From assembly GCA_021798135.1 (NCBI GenBank), contig JAJZYI010000055.1, positions 1 to 13,466 on the forward strand: a DNA stretch of 13,466 nucleotides. Direction: 5' to 3'. Both the position numbers and the translations under genes were made by a program. The notes under the pieces were generated by a model. The model did no database searches. It had not been told where the DNA came from and was given only the letters and a program-made list of their open reading frames with translations. Of this stretch, positions 1-5,911 are shown in pieces. Source of the DNA: Actinomycetes bacterium (lineage in GTDB: Bacteria > Actinomycetota > Acidimicrobiia > Acidimicrobiales > UBA8190). Numbering within the stretch: the first letter of the stretch is position 1; each line of letters starts with the position of its first letter.

Positions 1-921
1 GGCCGCCACGGCGGGCGCGGACGGGCCGGCCGGCCGGCCCCGCACGGCTGCCACGGCCAGGCGCACGCCGTCGCGCACCAGCCCGACCAGGCCGTCGGGC
101 GCGGTCATGGCGACGACGATGATGGCGCCGCCGTAGATCACCCCGGTCCACGTGCTGATCGGCGTGACCCACAGGGGCAGGCCGACCACGAGCACGGCGC
201 CGGCGAGGGCCCCGACCCACGTCTGCATCCCGCCGAGCACCACGATGGTGAGGGCGGTGACGATGGCCGAGAACCCGCCCTGGCTCGGCTGGATCGTGCT
301 GAACAGCAGCGCGTACGAGGCCCCGGACAGCGCGCCGAGCACGGCGCTGCCGACGAACACCGCCCGCTCCACCCGGCGGACGCGGATGCCGAGCGCGGCG
401 GCCACGTCGCTGTCGTTCCGCATCACCCGCACCACCCTGCCGGGCCGTCCCCGCTCGGTGAGCGCCAGGGCGGCGGCGGCGACCGCCACGATCCCCAGGA
501 CCCACCACGTGCCGAGCCGCACCGGGATGGCGAACAGCCCCTCGGCACCTCCGGTGAGCGAGGTGGCGTTGGTGATGAGCACCACGACGACGAGGTCCAG
601 CGCCACGGTGGCCATGGCGAGGTAGAGGCCGTGCAGGCGGGCCAGGGCCACCGACATCACCGCGCCGAGGGCGGCGGCCCCGGCGATGACCACCACGAAG
701 GCCAGCACCGTCGGCTGGCCGTGCTTGGCCATGATCCCCGCCGTGTAGCCGCCCAGCGACCAGAACGCCACGCTGCCCAGCGAGAACACCCCGGCACGCA
801 GGCAGATCTGGATGCTGAAGGCGAGGAGCGCGTCCACCAGCATCGTCTGGATGGTGGAGGCGTTGGTGGAGAAGAACGAGCCGAGGCTCGCGAGCAGCAC
901 CGGTGCGTGCGCGAGCGGCAT
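1..921 (-). CDS. livM: Branched-chain-type ABC transporter permease LivM, 3' end cut by window
   Basis: Inner-membrane permease of the HAAT (branched-chain amino acid-type) ABC importer family, partner of the LivH permease directly upstream. The 307 codons visible from ATG 921-919 encode many hydrophobic segments. The family's conserved region is recognisable: an SGALSGASYALLFSTIQPSQ stretch, then the cytoplasmic loop with LGGMQTWVGALAGA, the ATPase-contact loop. The usual GG-x-G[ST] there reads GGMQT, a small deviation. The gene starts two bases after the livH stop, so the two are co-transcribed and probably translationally coupled. No stop occurs before the window edge. The last visible residues are Ala/Pro/Gly-rich, so the protein is near its normal C-terminus or continues into a linker, as in LivM-LivG fusions. 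Real substrate unknown; the acyl-CoA ligase context suggests an organic acid rather than Leu/Ile/Val (inference). Confidence 0.9.
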   Translation of the reverse strand, partial: MPLAHAPVLLASLGSFFSTNASTIQTMLVDALLAFSIQICLRAGVFSLGSVAFWSLGGYTAGIMAKHGQPTVLAFVVVIAGAAALGAVMSVALARLHGLYLAMATVALDLVVVVLITNATSLTGGAEGLFAIPVRLGTWWVLGIVAVAAAALALTERGRPGRVVRVMRNDSDVAAALGIRVRRVERAVFVGSAVLGALSGASYALLFSTIQPSQGGFSAIVTALTIVVLGGMQTWVGALAGAVLVVGLPLWVTPISTWTGVIYGGAIIVVAMTAPDGLVGLVRDGVRLAVAAVRGRPAGPSAPAVAA

Positions 922-923
922 GG

Positions 924-1826
924 CTACACCCGCTGCGTCCGCTGGGCGCGGAACAGCCCCTCGGGCCGAAGGGCCAGGACGAGCAGGATGACGCCGAAGA
1001 CCACGGCGTTCTGCCACTGGCCGACCCCCGCGGCGATCACGGCGGTCTCGGCGCCGGCGACCAGGAAGGCGCCGATCACGGTGCCGGCGATGCTGCCGAC
1101 GCCGCCCAGGATCACCACGGCGAAGGCGGTGAGCAGGTAGCCGTCCCCGACCGACGAGTCGATGCCGCCGACGCTCAGCGAGAACAGCACGCCGGCCGCG
1201 GCGGCGAGCGCACCGCTCACGAACAGGGTGAGGGCAGCCAGGCGATCGGCGGACACGCCGAACAGGCCCGACGTCCGGACGTCGAAGGCGACGGCCCGCA
1301 GCGCCCGCCCGTGACGGGACCGCCGGACCCACTGGGCCAGCGCCACGCCGAGCGCGAGCGCCAGGACGAGCAGGATGACGTCGAGGTTGGTGACGTGCAC
1401 CTTCGACCCGATGGTGTAGGTGACGGGCTGGAACACCTTGCGGGGGATGTAGAAGATGGTGTCCCCCGTCTTGTTGGCCACGACCTGGGTGATGATCGCC
1501 GCCGCACCGATGCTGGTGATGAGCATGGTGAGCTCACGGCGCTTGCGGTCGTCGACGCTGCGGCGGACGTACCGGAAGATCCCGACCTCCAGGGCGACCG
1601 ACACCAGGCCCGTCACCACCATGGCGATGGGCAGCACGGCCACCAGCGGCATGGGCAGGGCCCGGGCCACCTCGTAGGCCGTGAACGGTCCCAGCAGGAA
1701 CAGCGCTCCCTGGGCCAGGTTCAGCACGTCGAGGATCCCCCACACGAGGGAGAGCCCCAGGGCGAACAGCGCGTACACCGAACCGAGCGCCAGCGCGTCG
1801 ATGATCTGGTTGGCGGTCTGGTCCAC
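924..1826 (-). CDS. livH: Branched-chain-type ABC transporter permease LivH
   Basis: 300-residue integral membrane permease, the usual length for LivH. It begins with the family-typical N-terminus (ALGSVYALFALGLSLVWGILDVLNLAQG, about residues 13-40). Near the C-terminus it carries the coupling-loop signature AFAVVILGGVGSIAGTVIGA, which contacts the LivG/LivF ATPases. The start is GTG at 1826-1824, preceded by a good Shine-Dalgarno (GAGAGGAAGG on the minus strand). The gene follows livK by 97 bp, a gap filled by strong inverted repeats, and ends two bases before the livM ATG. With LivM it would form the heterodimeric transmembrane channel. Family assignment is firm; the transported compound is not determined by sequence. 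Confidence 0.93.
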   Translation of the reverse strand: MDQTANQIIDALALGSVYALFALGLSLVWGILDVLNLAQGALFLLGPFTAYEVARALPMPLVAVLPIAMVVTGLVSVALEVGIFRYVRRSVDDRKRRELTMLITSIGAAAIITQVVANKTGDTIFYIPRKVFQPVTYTIGSKVHVTNLDVILLVLALALGVALAQWVRRSRHGRALRAVAFDVRTSGLFGVSADRLAALTLFVSGALAAAAGVLFSLSVGGIDSSVGDGYLLTAFAVVILGGVGSIAGTVIGAFLVAGAETAVIAAGVGQWQNAVVFGVILLVLALRPEGLFRAQRTQRV

Positions 1827-1844
1827 CGTTGCCTTCCTCTCCTC

Positions 1845-1860
1845 GCCGGCACGTGCCGGC
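1845..1860. repeat. 16-bp perfect palindrome GCCGGCACGTGCCGGC
   Basis: A perfect 16-bp self-complementary sequence lies about 20 bp upstream of the livH start codon, between livK and livH. It could fold as a short hairpin in the livKHM mRNA or be a dimeric-protein site. It differs from the CCAACCGGTTGG-type sites elsewhere in the window, so it is not part of that set. In such GC-rich DNA, palindromes of this length are uncommon but can arise by chance. Confidence 0.4.
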
Positions 1861-1862
1861 GG

Positions 1863-1910
1863 GGCCGGGACGGGGGCGACGGCCGGCCCGGGGTCAGCCC
1901 CCGTCCGGCC
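1863..1910 (-). terminator. Strong hairpin between livK and livH (attenuator or mRNA-stability element)
   Basis: Arms 1868-1877 (GGACGGGGGC) and 1897-1906 (GCCCCCGTCC) are perfectly complementary. Four more pairs (GGCC 1863-1866 with GGCC 1907-1910) extend the stem past a single bulged base, giving 14 pairs around a 19-nt loop. It begins 16 nt downstream of the livK stop and has no U-tract, so it is not a classical full terminator. Partial termination or 3'-end protection of livK mRNA is a known way to make more binding protein than permease in ABC importer operons. That role here is inference. Confidence 0.5.
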
Positions 1911-1925
1911 GCCGCCCCGCTCCCG

Positions 1926-3158
1926 TCAGCCGAGCGCTGCGATCGTCTCCTTGCCGTTCTCCCACTTCACGAGGACGCCGGGCGTGGTGACGTTCTTGTT
2001 GCCCGGACCGAACCACTTGAGGGGGCCGACCGCACCGGTGAAGCCCTTGGCCGCCACGGCGGCCATGCCCTTCAGCAGCCCGGCCCGCGTGGCAGCGGGG
2101 GCGTCCTTGATGGCGTTCGCCAGGAACGTCATCGTGTCGTAGCCCTCGGCGTCGTACGCGTTCGGCGTGCTGCCGGGGTAGGCGGCCTCGAAAGCCTTGG
2201 TGAAGGCCTGGCTGGTGGGGTACGTCAGGTCCGGCGTGTAGTCCATCGGGTACACGACGCCGTTGGCCAGGGCCCCGGCGGGCTTGAGCGCGCCGGCCTG
2301 CATGGCCGTCTCGCCGAAGATGATGCCCTTGTAGCCGTCGTTGCGCAGCGCCGTGATGAGGTCGGGGTTCTGCGGGCCGATCACCATCAGGCCGACCGCG
2401 CCCGGGTTCTCACCGGCGATCTTGGACGCCAGGCTGGCCACGTTGGTGTCGGCGATCGGGATGCCGTCGCTCGACACGAGCTTCATGTTGGCCTTCTTCA
2501 GCAGGCTCGGGTACTGCTGGGTGCCCACCTGGACCAGCGTCGGGTTGTCCGAGTCGTACACCATGGCCACCGACGTGACGTTGTTCTTCTGCAGGTACGG
2601 GATGGTCAGCGGGTTGTAGAGCAGCTGCGACACCGTCGTCCGGTAGATGTTGTTGCCCATGGTGAGGATCTGGGTGTCCTCGTTCACGGCCTCCAGGTAG
2701 GGCAGGCCGGCCTTGGCCGCGATCGGCTCGGTGGCCAGGCCCTCGTTGCTCAGCAGCGGGCCGATGACGGCCAGGGCGTTGGAGCTCGCCACCTGGTTCA
2801 TGAGGCTGATGGCGTTCTGCTGGTTCGACTGCGTGTCCTTGACCGTCAGCTGGATCGTCGAGTTGCCGAGGAAGTGGCTGGCGTTGAGCTCGTCGAGCCG
2901 CAGCTTCATGCCCTCGAGCAGCTGCACGCCGACGTAGCCGGCCGCTCCGGTCTGGTCACCGACGTAGGCGACCGGGATGGTGGCCGGCAGCTTGGCGGTG
3001 CCCCCGGCAGACGTGGCCGACGACGCGCCGGCCGCCGAGCTCGAGCTCGAGCTCGAGCTCGACGAGCTCGACGAGCACGCTGCGAGCGTCAACGCGGCCG
3101 CGCCGGCAAGCACGCCGACGGCCAACCGGCCCCGCAACGGGTTCGATCGCGGCTTCAT
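1926..3158 (-). CDS. livK: Branched-chain-type ABC transporter substrate-binding lipoprotein
   Basis: 410-residue extracytoplasmic binding protein of the type-1 periplasmic-binding fold (LivJ/LivK, Peripla_BP_6). It begins with a basic n-region, a hydrophobic h-region and lipobox LTLAAC, so Cys28 should be lipidated and anchor the protein to the membrane. An uninterrupted run of 13 serines and an Ala/Ser/Gly linker follow. The mature domain begins around IPVAYVGDQTGAAGYVG, typical of the family. ATG at 3158 is preferred over an upstream in-frame codon near 3224: it directly precedes the signal peptide and has GGGAGG just upstream. The gene heads the livKHM operon, with a palindromic operator-like site about 185 bp upstream. 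Substrate unknown; such proteins bind amino acids, aromatic acids, amides and other small acids. Placement beside acyl-CoA ligases suggests a carboxylate. Confidence 0.92.
   Translation of the reverse strand: MKPRSNPLRGRLAVGVLAGAAALTLAACSSSSSSSSSSSSSAAGASSATSAGGTAKLPATIPVAYVGDQTGAAGYVGVQLLEGMKLRLDELNASHFLGNSTIQLTVKDTQSNQQNAISLMNQVASSNALAVIGPLLSNEGLATEPIAAKAGLPYLEAVNEDTQILTMGNNIYRTTVSQLLYNPLTIPYLQKNNVTSVAMVYDSDNPTLVQVGTQQYPSLLKKANMKLVSSDGIPIADTNVASLASKIAGENPGAVGLMVIGPQNPDLITALRNDGYKGIIFGETAMQAGALKPAGALANGVVYPMDYTPDLTYPTSQAFTKAFEAAYPGSTPNAYDAEGYDTMTFLANAIKDAPAATRAGLLKGMAAVAAKGFTGAVGPLKWFGPGNKNVTTPGVLVKWENGKETIAALG
3036..3074 (-). repeat. Poly-serine tract encoded by alternating TCG/AGC codons
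   Basis: Thirteen consecutive Ser codons directly follow lipobox Cys28 of the binding protein. They are mostly alternating AGC and TCG, which on DNA makes a perfect GAGCTC-type repeat (3037-3060) that is self-complementary. The tract is a flexible tether between lipid anchor and binding domain. Its repeat structure makes slippage-driven length variation likely. Confidence 0.85.
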
Positions 3159-3220
3159 GGTCCCTCCCATCATCGTCGGTGGACCTGCGGGTGCCGACGA
3201 GGGCGTGCGGCACGGGCAGT

Positions 3221-3263
3221 GCACGCTGGTGCCCCCTCGGCGCCCCCCGGGGCCACCAGGTGC
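3221..3263 (-). promoter_or_regulatory. Stem-loop in the livK 5' leader
   Basis: GCAC (3221-3224) pairs with GTGC (3260-3263), CTGGTG (3226-3231) with CACCAG (3254-3259), and CCCC (3232-3235) with GGGG (3249-3252). This gives 14 pairs with two single-base bulges and a 13-nt loop. It sits 63-105 nt upstream of the livK ATG, inside the transcript expected from the promoter region near 3340. It may affect stability or translation of the leader; no known riboswitch class is recognised. Confidence 0.35.
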
Positions 3264-3342
3264 TTCGTTCGCGTCCTTGCGGCGGGTCGGGTCCCATGGC
3301 CCGCACCGGTCCTGGCTCGCTGGCCTACGGCAATTTCAACCA

Positions 3343-3356
3343 ACCAACCGGTTGGC
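3343..3356. promoter_or_regulatory. Palindromic operator-like site upstream of livK (site 1)
   Basis: CCAACCGGTTGG at 3344-3355 is a perfect 12-bp palindrome. The 14-mer 3343-3356 matches the two sites in the central divergent region at 12-13 of 14 positions. On the minus strand a GGTGTTAC element lies just upstream (3367-3360), also found next to site 2, and its TTAC could belong to a -35 box. The palindrome would then sit in the promoter spacer, where a repressor blocks RNA polymerase. The gap 3159-3474 otherwise holds the livK leader stem-loop and a terminator-like hairpin; I see no gene in it. The size and symmetry suit a TetR-family repressor (inference). No regulator gene is present. 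Confidence 0.6.
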
Positions 3357-3432
3357 ATGGTAACACCGGCCCCGCACCCCGGCAACGCTTGCACGACCGG
3401 GTCGGCCCCGGAAACCTGCACCGCTCCCGGGG

Positions 3433-3461
3433 GCCGGGGTGGCACCTGCCCGCGCCCCGGC
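3433..3461 (-). terminator. Possible terminator hairpin after acyl-CoA ligase 1
   Basis: GCCGGGG (3433-3439) and CCCCGGC (3455-3461) form a 7-bp GC stem with a 15-nt loop, starting 13 nt past the ligase stop. A 12-bp palindrome (GGCGCCGGCGCC, 3459-3470) overlaps it. There is no U-run, which is common in high-GC actinobacteria. Weak evidence. Confidence 0.25.
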
Positions 3462-3474
3462 GCCGGCGCCGCCG

Positions 3475-5217
3475 TCAGCTCGGCGGCTTCCCTCCCGGCT
3501 CGGCGAGAGGCTTCCCTCCCGGCTCGGCGAGGGGCTTCCCTCCCGGCCCGGCGAGCGGCTTCCCTCCCAGCTCGGCGAGCAGCGCCTCGCGCAGGCGGAA
3601 CTTCTGGATCTTGGTCGCCGACATCGGCCACTCCTCGACGAACCGGACGTGGCGCGGGACCTTGAAGCCGGCGATCCGCCCGGTGCAGTGCGCCACGACC
3701 TCCTCGGCCGTGAGGTGCTGCCCCGTGTGCAGCTCGACGAAGGCGGCGGGCACCTCCACCAGGCGTTCGTCGGGCACGCCGACCACCTGCGCCAGCTTGA
3801 CGGCGGGATGGGTGCAGAGGAACGACTCGATCTCGGCGGCGGCGACGTTCTCCCCGCCGACCTTCAGCATGTCCTTCGTCCGGCCGCGGTAGGCGATGCG
3901 CCCGGACCCGTCCAGCACGCCGATGTCCCCCGTGTGGAACCAGCCCTCCGCGTCGAGCACCGCCGCCGTCTGCCCGGGGTCGTCGTGGTACCCGTCGAAC
4001 AGGCTGTAGCCGCGCACCAGGATCTCCCCCGGCTGCCCGGCCGGCAGGTCGGCCCCGTCCTCGCCCACGATCCGCAGCTCGATCCCCGGGAACGGCCGCC
4101 CGCAGGTCTCCAGCCGCTGCTCCGCGGTGTCGTCCAGCTCGTTGTAGGCGACGACCCCGCCCACCTCGGTGCAGCCGTAGGAGCCGATCTGCACCGCGTG
4201 GGGGAGCGCGGCCTGCATCGACCGCAGCAGGTCCGGCGGTGCCACGTTCAGCATGGCGCGGACCTGCCCGAGCTCCGTCGACGCGACGTCCGGGTGGTGG
4301 AGCAGCGCCTGGGTGATCGTCGGGAACGTCGGGTAGAGGACGGTGGCCCGCTCGCGCCCGATCATGGCGAGCGCCTCGCCGGGCTCGAAGTGCGTCATCG
4401 TGCAGAAGGTGGCGCCGGCGTCGACGCAGGCGAGCCACGGCAGGACCGCCCCCATGTGGAACAGCGGCAGCGGGTCCCAGAACCGGTCGTCGGGGCCGAG
4501 CGCGAACCGCCGCCGCGCCGCCCTCGCGTTGCGCACGACGGCCTCGTGCCCGAGGACGCACCCCTTCGGCTGGGCGGTCGTGCCCGACGTGTACATCATG
4601 ATCGCCGGGTCGCGCACCCGCACCCGCTCGGCGGCCCGCTCCACGGCGTCCTCCGGCACCGACGCAGCAAGGGCGGCGAACCGTTCCTCGGGGAACAGGC
4701 CCGGCGGGGACGAGCGGCCCATCAGCACGACCGACCGCAGCGCGGGCACCGCCTGCAGGTCCAGCGCCTGGGGCTGCGGCGCCTCGGCGAGCCCCGGGAG
4801 CGCCCGGTGCAGGATGCCGACGAAGTCGACGTGGTCGGCGACCAGGTCGGTGGTGAACAGCACGCGCAGCCCCGCATGGGCCACCACGTAGGCGAGCTCC
4901 GCCACCTTGAACCGGGCGTTCACCGGCACGACGACGGCCCCGACGGTGCTGGCCCCGAGCAGCACGCTGACGAAAACCGGGCAGTTGGGCATGAGCAGCC
5001 CGACCCGGTCGCCCCGGCCGACGCCCATGGCCAGCAGGCTCCGCGCCACGCCGGCGGCGTCCTCCACCAGCGCGCCGTAGGTCGAGCGGTGTTCGGGGAA
5101 GACCACGGCGGCGGCCTCGGGGGACCGCTCGGCCGCGGCGGCGACGAGGTCGGCGATGGTGCAGGCGTCGCTCCGGGCCCGGCGCTTCGCGCCCCGGTCC
5201 GGGTCCGGTGCCGTCAC
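3475..5217 (-). CDS. AMP-dependent acyl-CoA ligase/synthetase (ligase 1)
   Basis: ANL-superfamily enzyme, 580 residues, that activates a carboxylic acid with ATP to an acyl-adenylate and transfers it to CoA. All core motifs are visible: the phosphate loop YTSGTTAQPKG (Tyr209-Gly219), the A5 motif YGCTE, GWFHTGD, and the hinge region RGRTKDMLKVGGENV. The C-terminal catalytic Lys536 lies in SATKIQKFRLRE. The GTG start at 5217-5215 overlaps the TGA of the VOC gene (GTGA junction), arguing for translational coupling; an ATG 16 codons upstream lies inside that gene and is less likely. Beyond Lys536 the protein ends in a tandem Gly-Gly-Lys-Pro-rich tail encoded by four 24-bp repeats, which is not part of the fold. 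Substrate class cannot be read off; FadD-like or aromatic/short-chain acid ligases are all possible. Confidence 0.93.
   Translation of the reverse strand: MTAPDPDRGAKRRARSDACTIADLVAAAAERSPEAAAVVFPEHRSTYGALVEDAAGVARSLLAMGVGRGDRVGLLMPNCPVFVSVLLGASTVGAVVVPVNARFKVAELAYVVAHAGLRVLFTTDLVADHVDFVGILHRALPGLAEAPQPQALDLQAVPALRSVVLMGRSSPPGLFPEERFAALAASVPEDAVERAAERVRVRDPAIMMYTSGTTAQPKGCVLGHEAVVRNARAARRRFALGPDDRFWDPLPLFHMGAVLPWLACVDAGATFCTMTHFEPGEALAMIGRERATVLYPTFPTITQALLHHPDVASTELGQVRAMLNVAPPDLLRSMQAALPHAVQIGSYGCTEVGGVVAYNELDDTAEQRLETCGRPFPGIELRIVGEDGADLPAGQPGEILVRGYSLFDGYHDDPGQTAAVLDAEGWFHTGDIGVLDGSGRIAYRGRTKDMLKVGGENVAAAEIESFLCTHPAVKLAQVVGVPDERLVEVPAAFVELHTGQHLTAEEVVAHCTGRIAGFKVPRHVRFVEEWPMSATKIQKFRLREALLAELGGKPLAGPGGKPLAEPGGKPLAEPGGKPPS
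3485..3580 (-). repeat. Four in-frame 24-bp tandem repeats at the 3' end of ligase 1
   Basis: Four consecutive 24-bp units start at 3485, 3509, 3533 and 3557, each opening with GGCTTCCCTCCC (third-to-last base changed in the fourth unit). They differ at only a few positions and lie wholly within the ligase 1 reading frame. They encode an eight-residue unit of the form GGKPLAEP, with Gly or Leu variants, that follows the last conserved motif. The gene stops 8 bp beyond the array. The unit length keeps the frame, so copy number can change without truncating the enzyme. Confidence 0.9.
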
Positions 5218-5744
5218 GAGCCGCCGGGGGCAGTCACGGTCGGCTCGGGGGCCTCGTCCCGCCACCAGACGTCGTGGTCCACCCAGACGATGCGGCCGGC
5301 GAGGACGTCCGCCGCGGTCATGCCGGGCTTGGTCACGTCCCAGCGCCGATCGGTCTGGACCAGCTGCAGCAGCGTGCCGAAGCCCGACCTGGGGCGGATG
5401 TAAGCCTCGCGCCAGGCCGGGTGCGACGGGTTGAGGTCCACCGTCTCGTACCCCTGCTCCTCCACCTCGCTGACCGCCTGGAGCAGGTCGTCGACGAAGA
5501 TCGTCATGTGGTGGAAGCCCTGGCCGTGGCGCTCGAGGTAGCGGTGCAGGTACGAGCCCTCGTCGAGCGGGGTCATGAGCTCCAGCTTGACGTGCGGAAG
5601 CTGCACCTGGACGGTGCGGATGGACTTGACAGCGTCGTCACCGCCGAGGACGAAGCGGCCGCCGAGGACGTCGCAGAAGAGGTGCACCGCGCCGGGAAGG
5701 TCGGCGGTGGCGATGGCGATGTGGTCGATCGCCTGAAGGTTCAT
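5214..5744 (-). CDS. VOC-family protein, methylmalonyl-CoA epimerase-like
   Basis: 176-residue vicinal-oxygen-chelate (glyoxalase fold) protein. It opens with IDHIAIATADLPGAVHLF (His8, the first metal ligand of the family). It then has KLELMTPLDEGS (Glu55) and the strongly epimerase-like ERHGQGFHHMTIFVDD (His78/His79), and ends the second module with GTLLQLVQ. At the usual fourth-ligand Glu of methylmalonyl-CoA epimerases (ELVQ) this protein has Gln127. About 45 extra residues follow the domain. ATG at 5744 has GGAGG six bases upstream. It lies between two acyl-CoA ligases and overlaps the second, so it probably acts on an acyl-CoA: epimerising an alpha-substituted thioester, or a related isomerase. 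A dioxygenase or lyase role is possible because the fold is shared. Confidence 0.82.
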   Translation of the reverse strand: MNLQAIDHIAIATADLPGAVHLFCDVLGGRFVLGGDDAVKSIRTVQVQLPHVKLELMTPLDEGSYLHRYLERHGQGFHHMTIFVDDLLQAVSEVEEQGYETVDLNPSHPAWREAYIRPRSGFGTLLQLVQTDRRWDVTKPGMTAADVLAGRIVWVDHDVWWRDEAPEPTVTAPGGS

Positions 5745-5872
5745 GTCGGCCTCCGTGGGGTCCGGCGGGCACCCGTGCCCGCCGGCGACGTGTGTGCGGT
5801 CGTCCGCGCGGGCGCGTGGCTCCGGAGCGGCCCTGGTCGTCCGCACCTGCACGCGCCGGTGCGCGCGGCACT

Positions 5873-5904
5873 GTGGCCGGCCCGCCGCGGCGCGGGCCGG
5901 CCAC
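5873..5904 (-). terminator. 13-bp hairpin directly after acyl-CoA ligase 2
   Basis: GTGGCCGGCCCGC (5873-5885) and GCGGGCCGGCCAC (5892-5904) are perfectly complementary around a six-base loop, and the hairpin starts seven nt past the ligase 2 stop. There is no U-tract. It could end part of the transcription before the VOC gene or protect the ligase 2 transcript end. The other 128 bp of this gap (5745-5872) show no gene, only the VOC ribosome binding site and a small GCACC/GGTGC stem. Confidence 0.55.
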
Positions 5905-5911
5905 GGCACCG

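Noticed and set aside
903..3665. 920-codon plus-strand open frame opposite livH and livK
   Set aside because: Composition is Arg/Gly/His/Asp-rich without any recognisable domain. The opposite strand encodes clear ABC transporter proteins with ribosome sites and conserved motifs. It is a GC-skew shadow.
3439..5403. 654-codon plus-strand open frame opposite ligase 1
   Set aside because: Antisense shadow of a complete AMP-dependent ligase; Arg/His/Gly-rich with no family signature.
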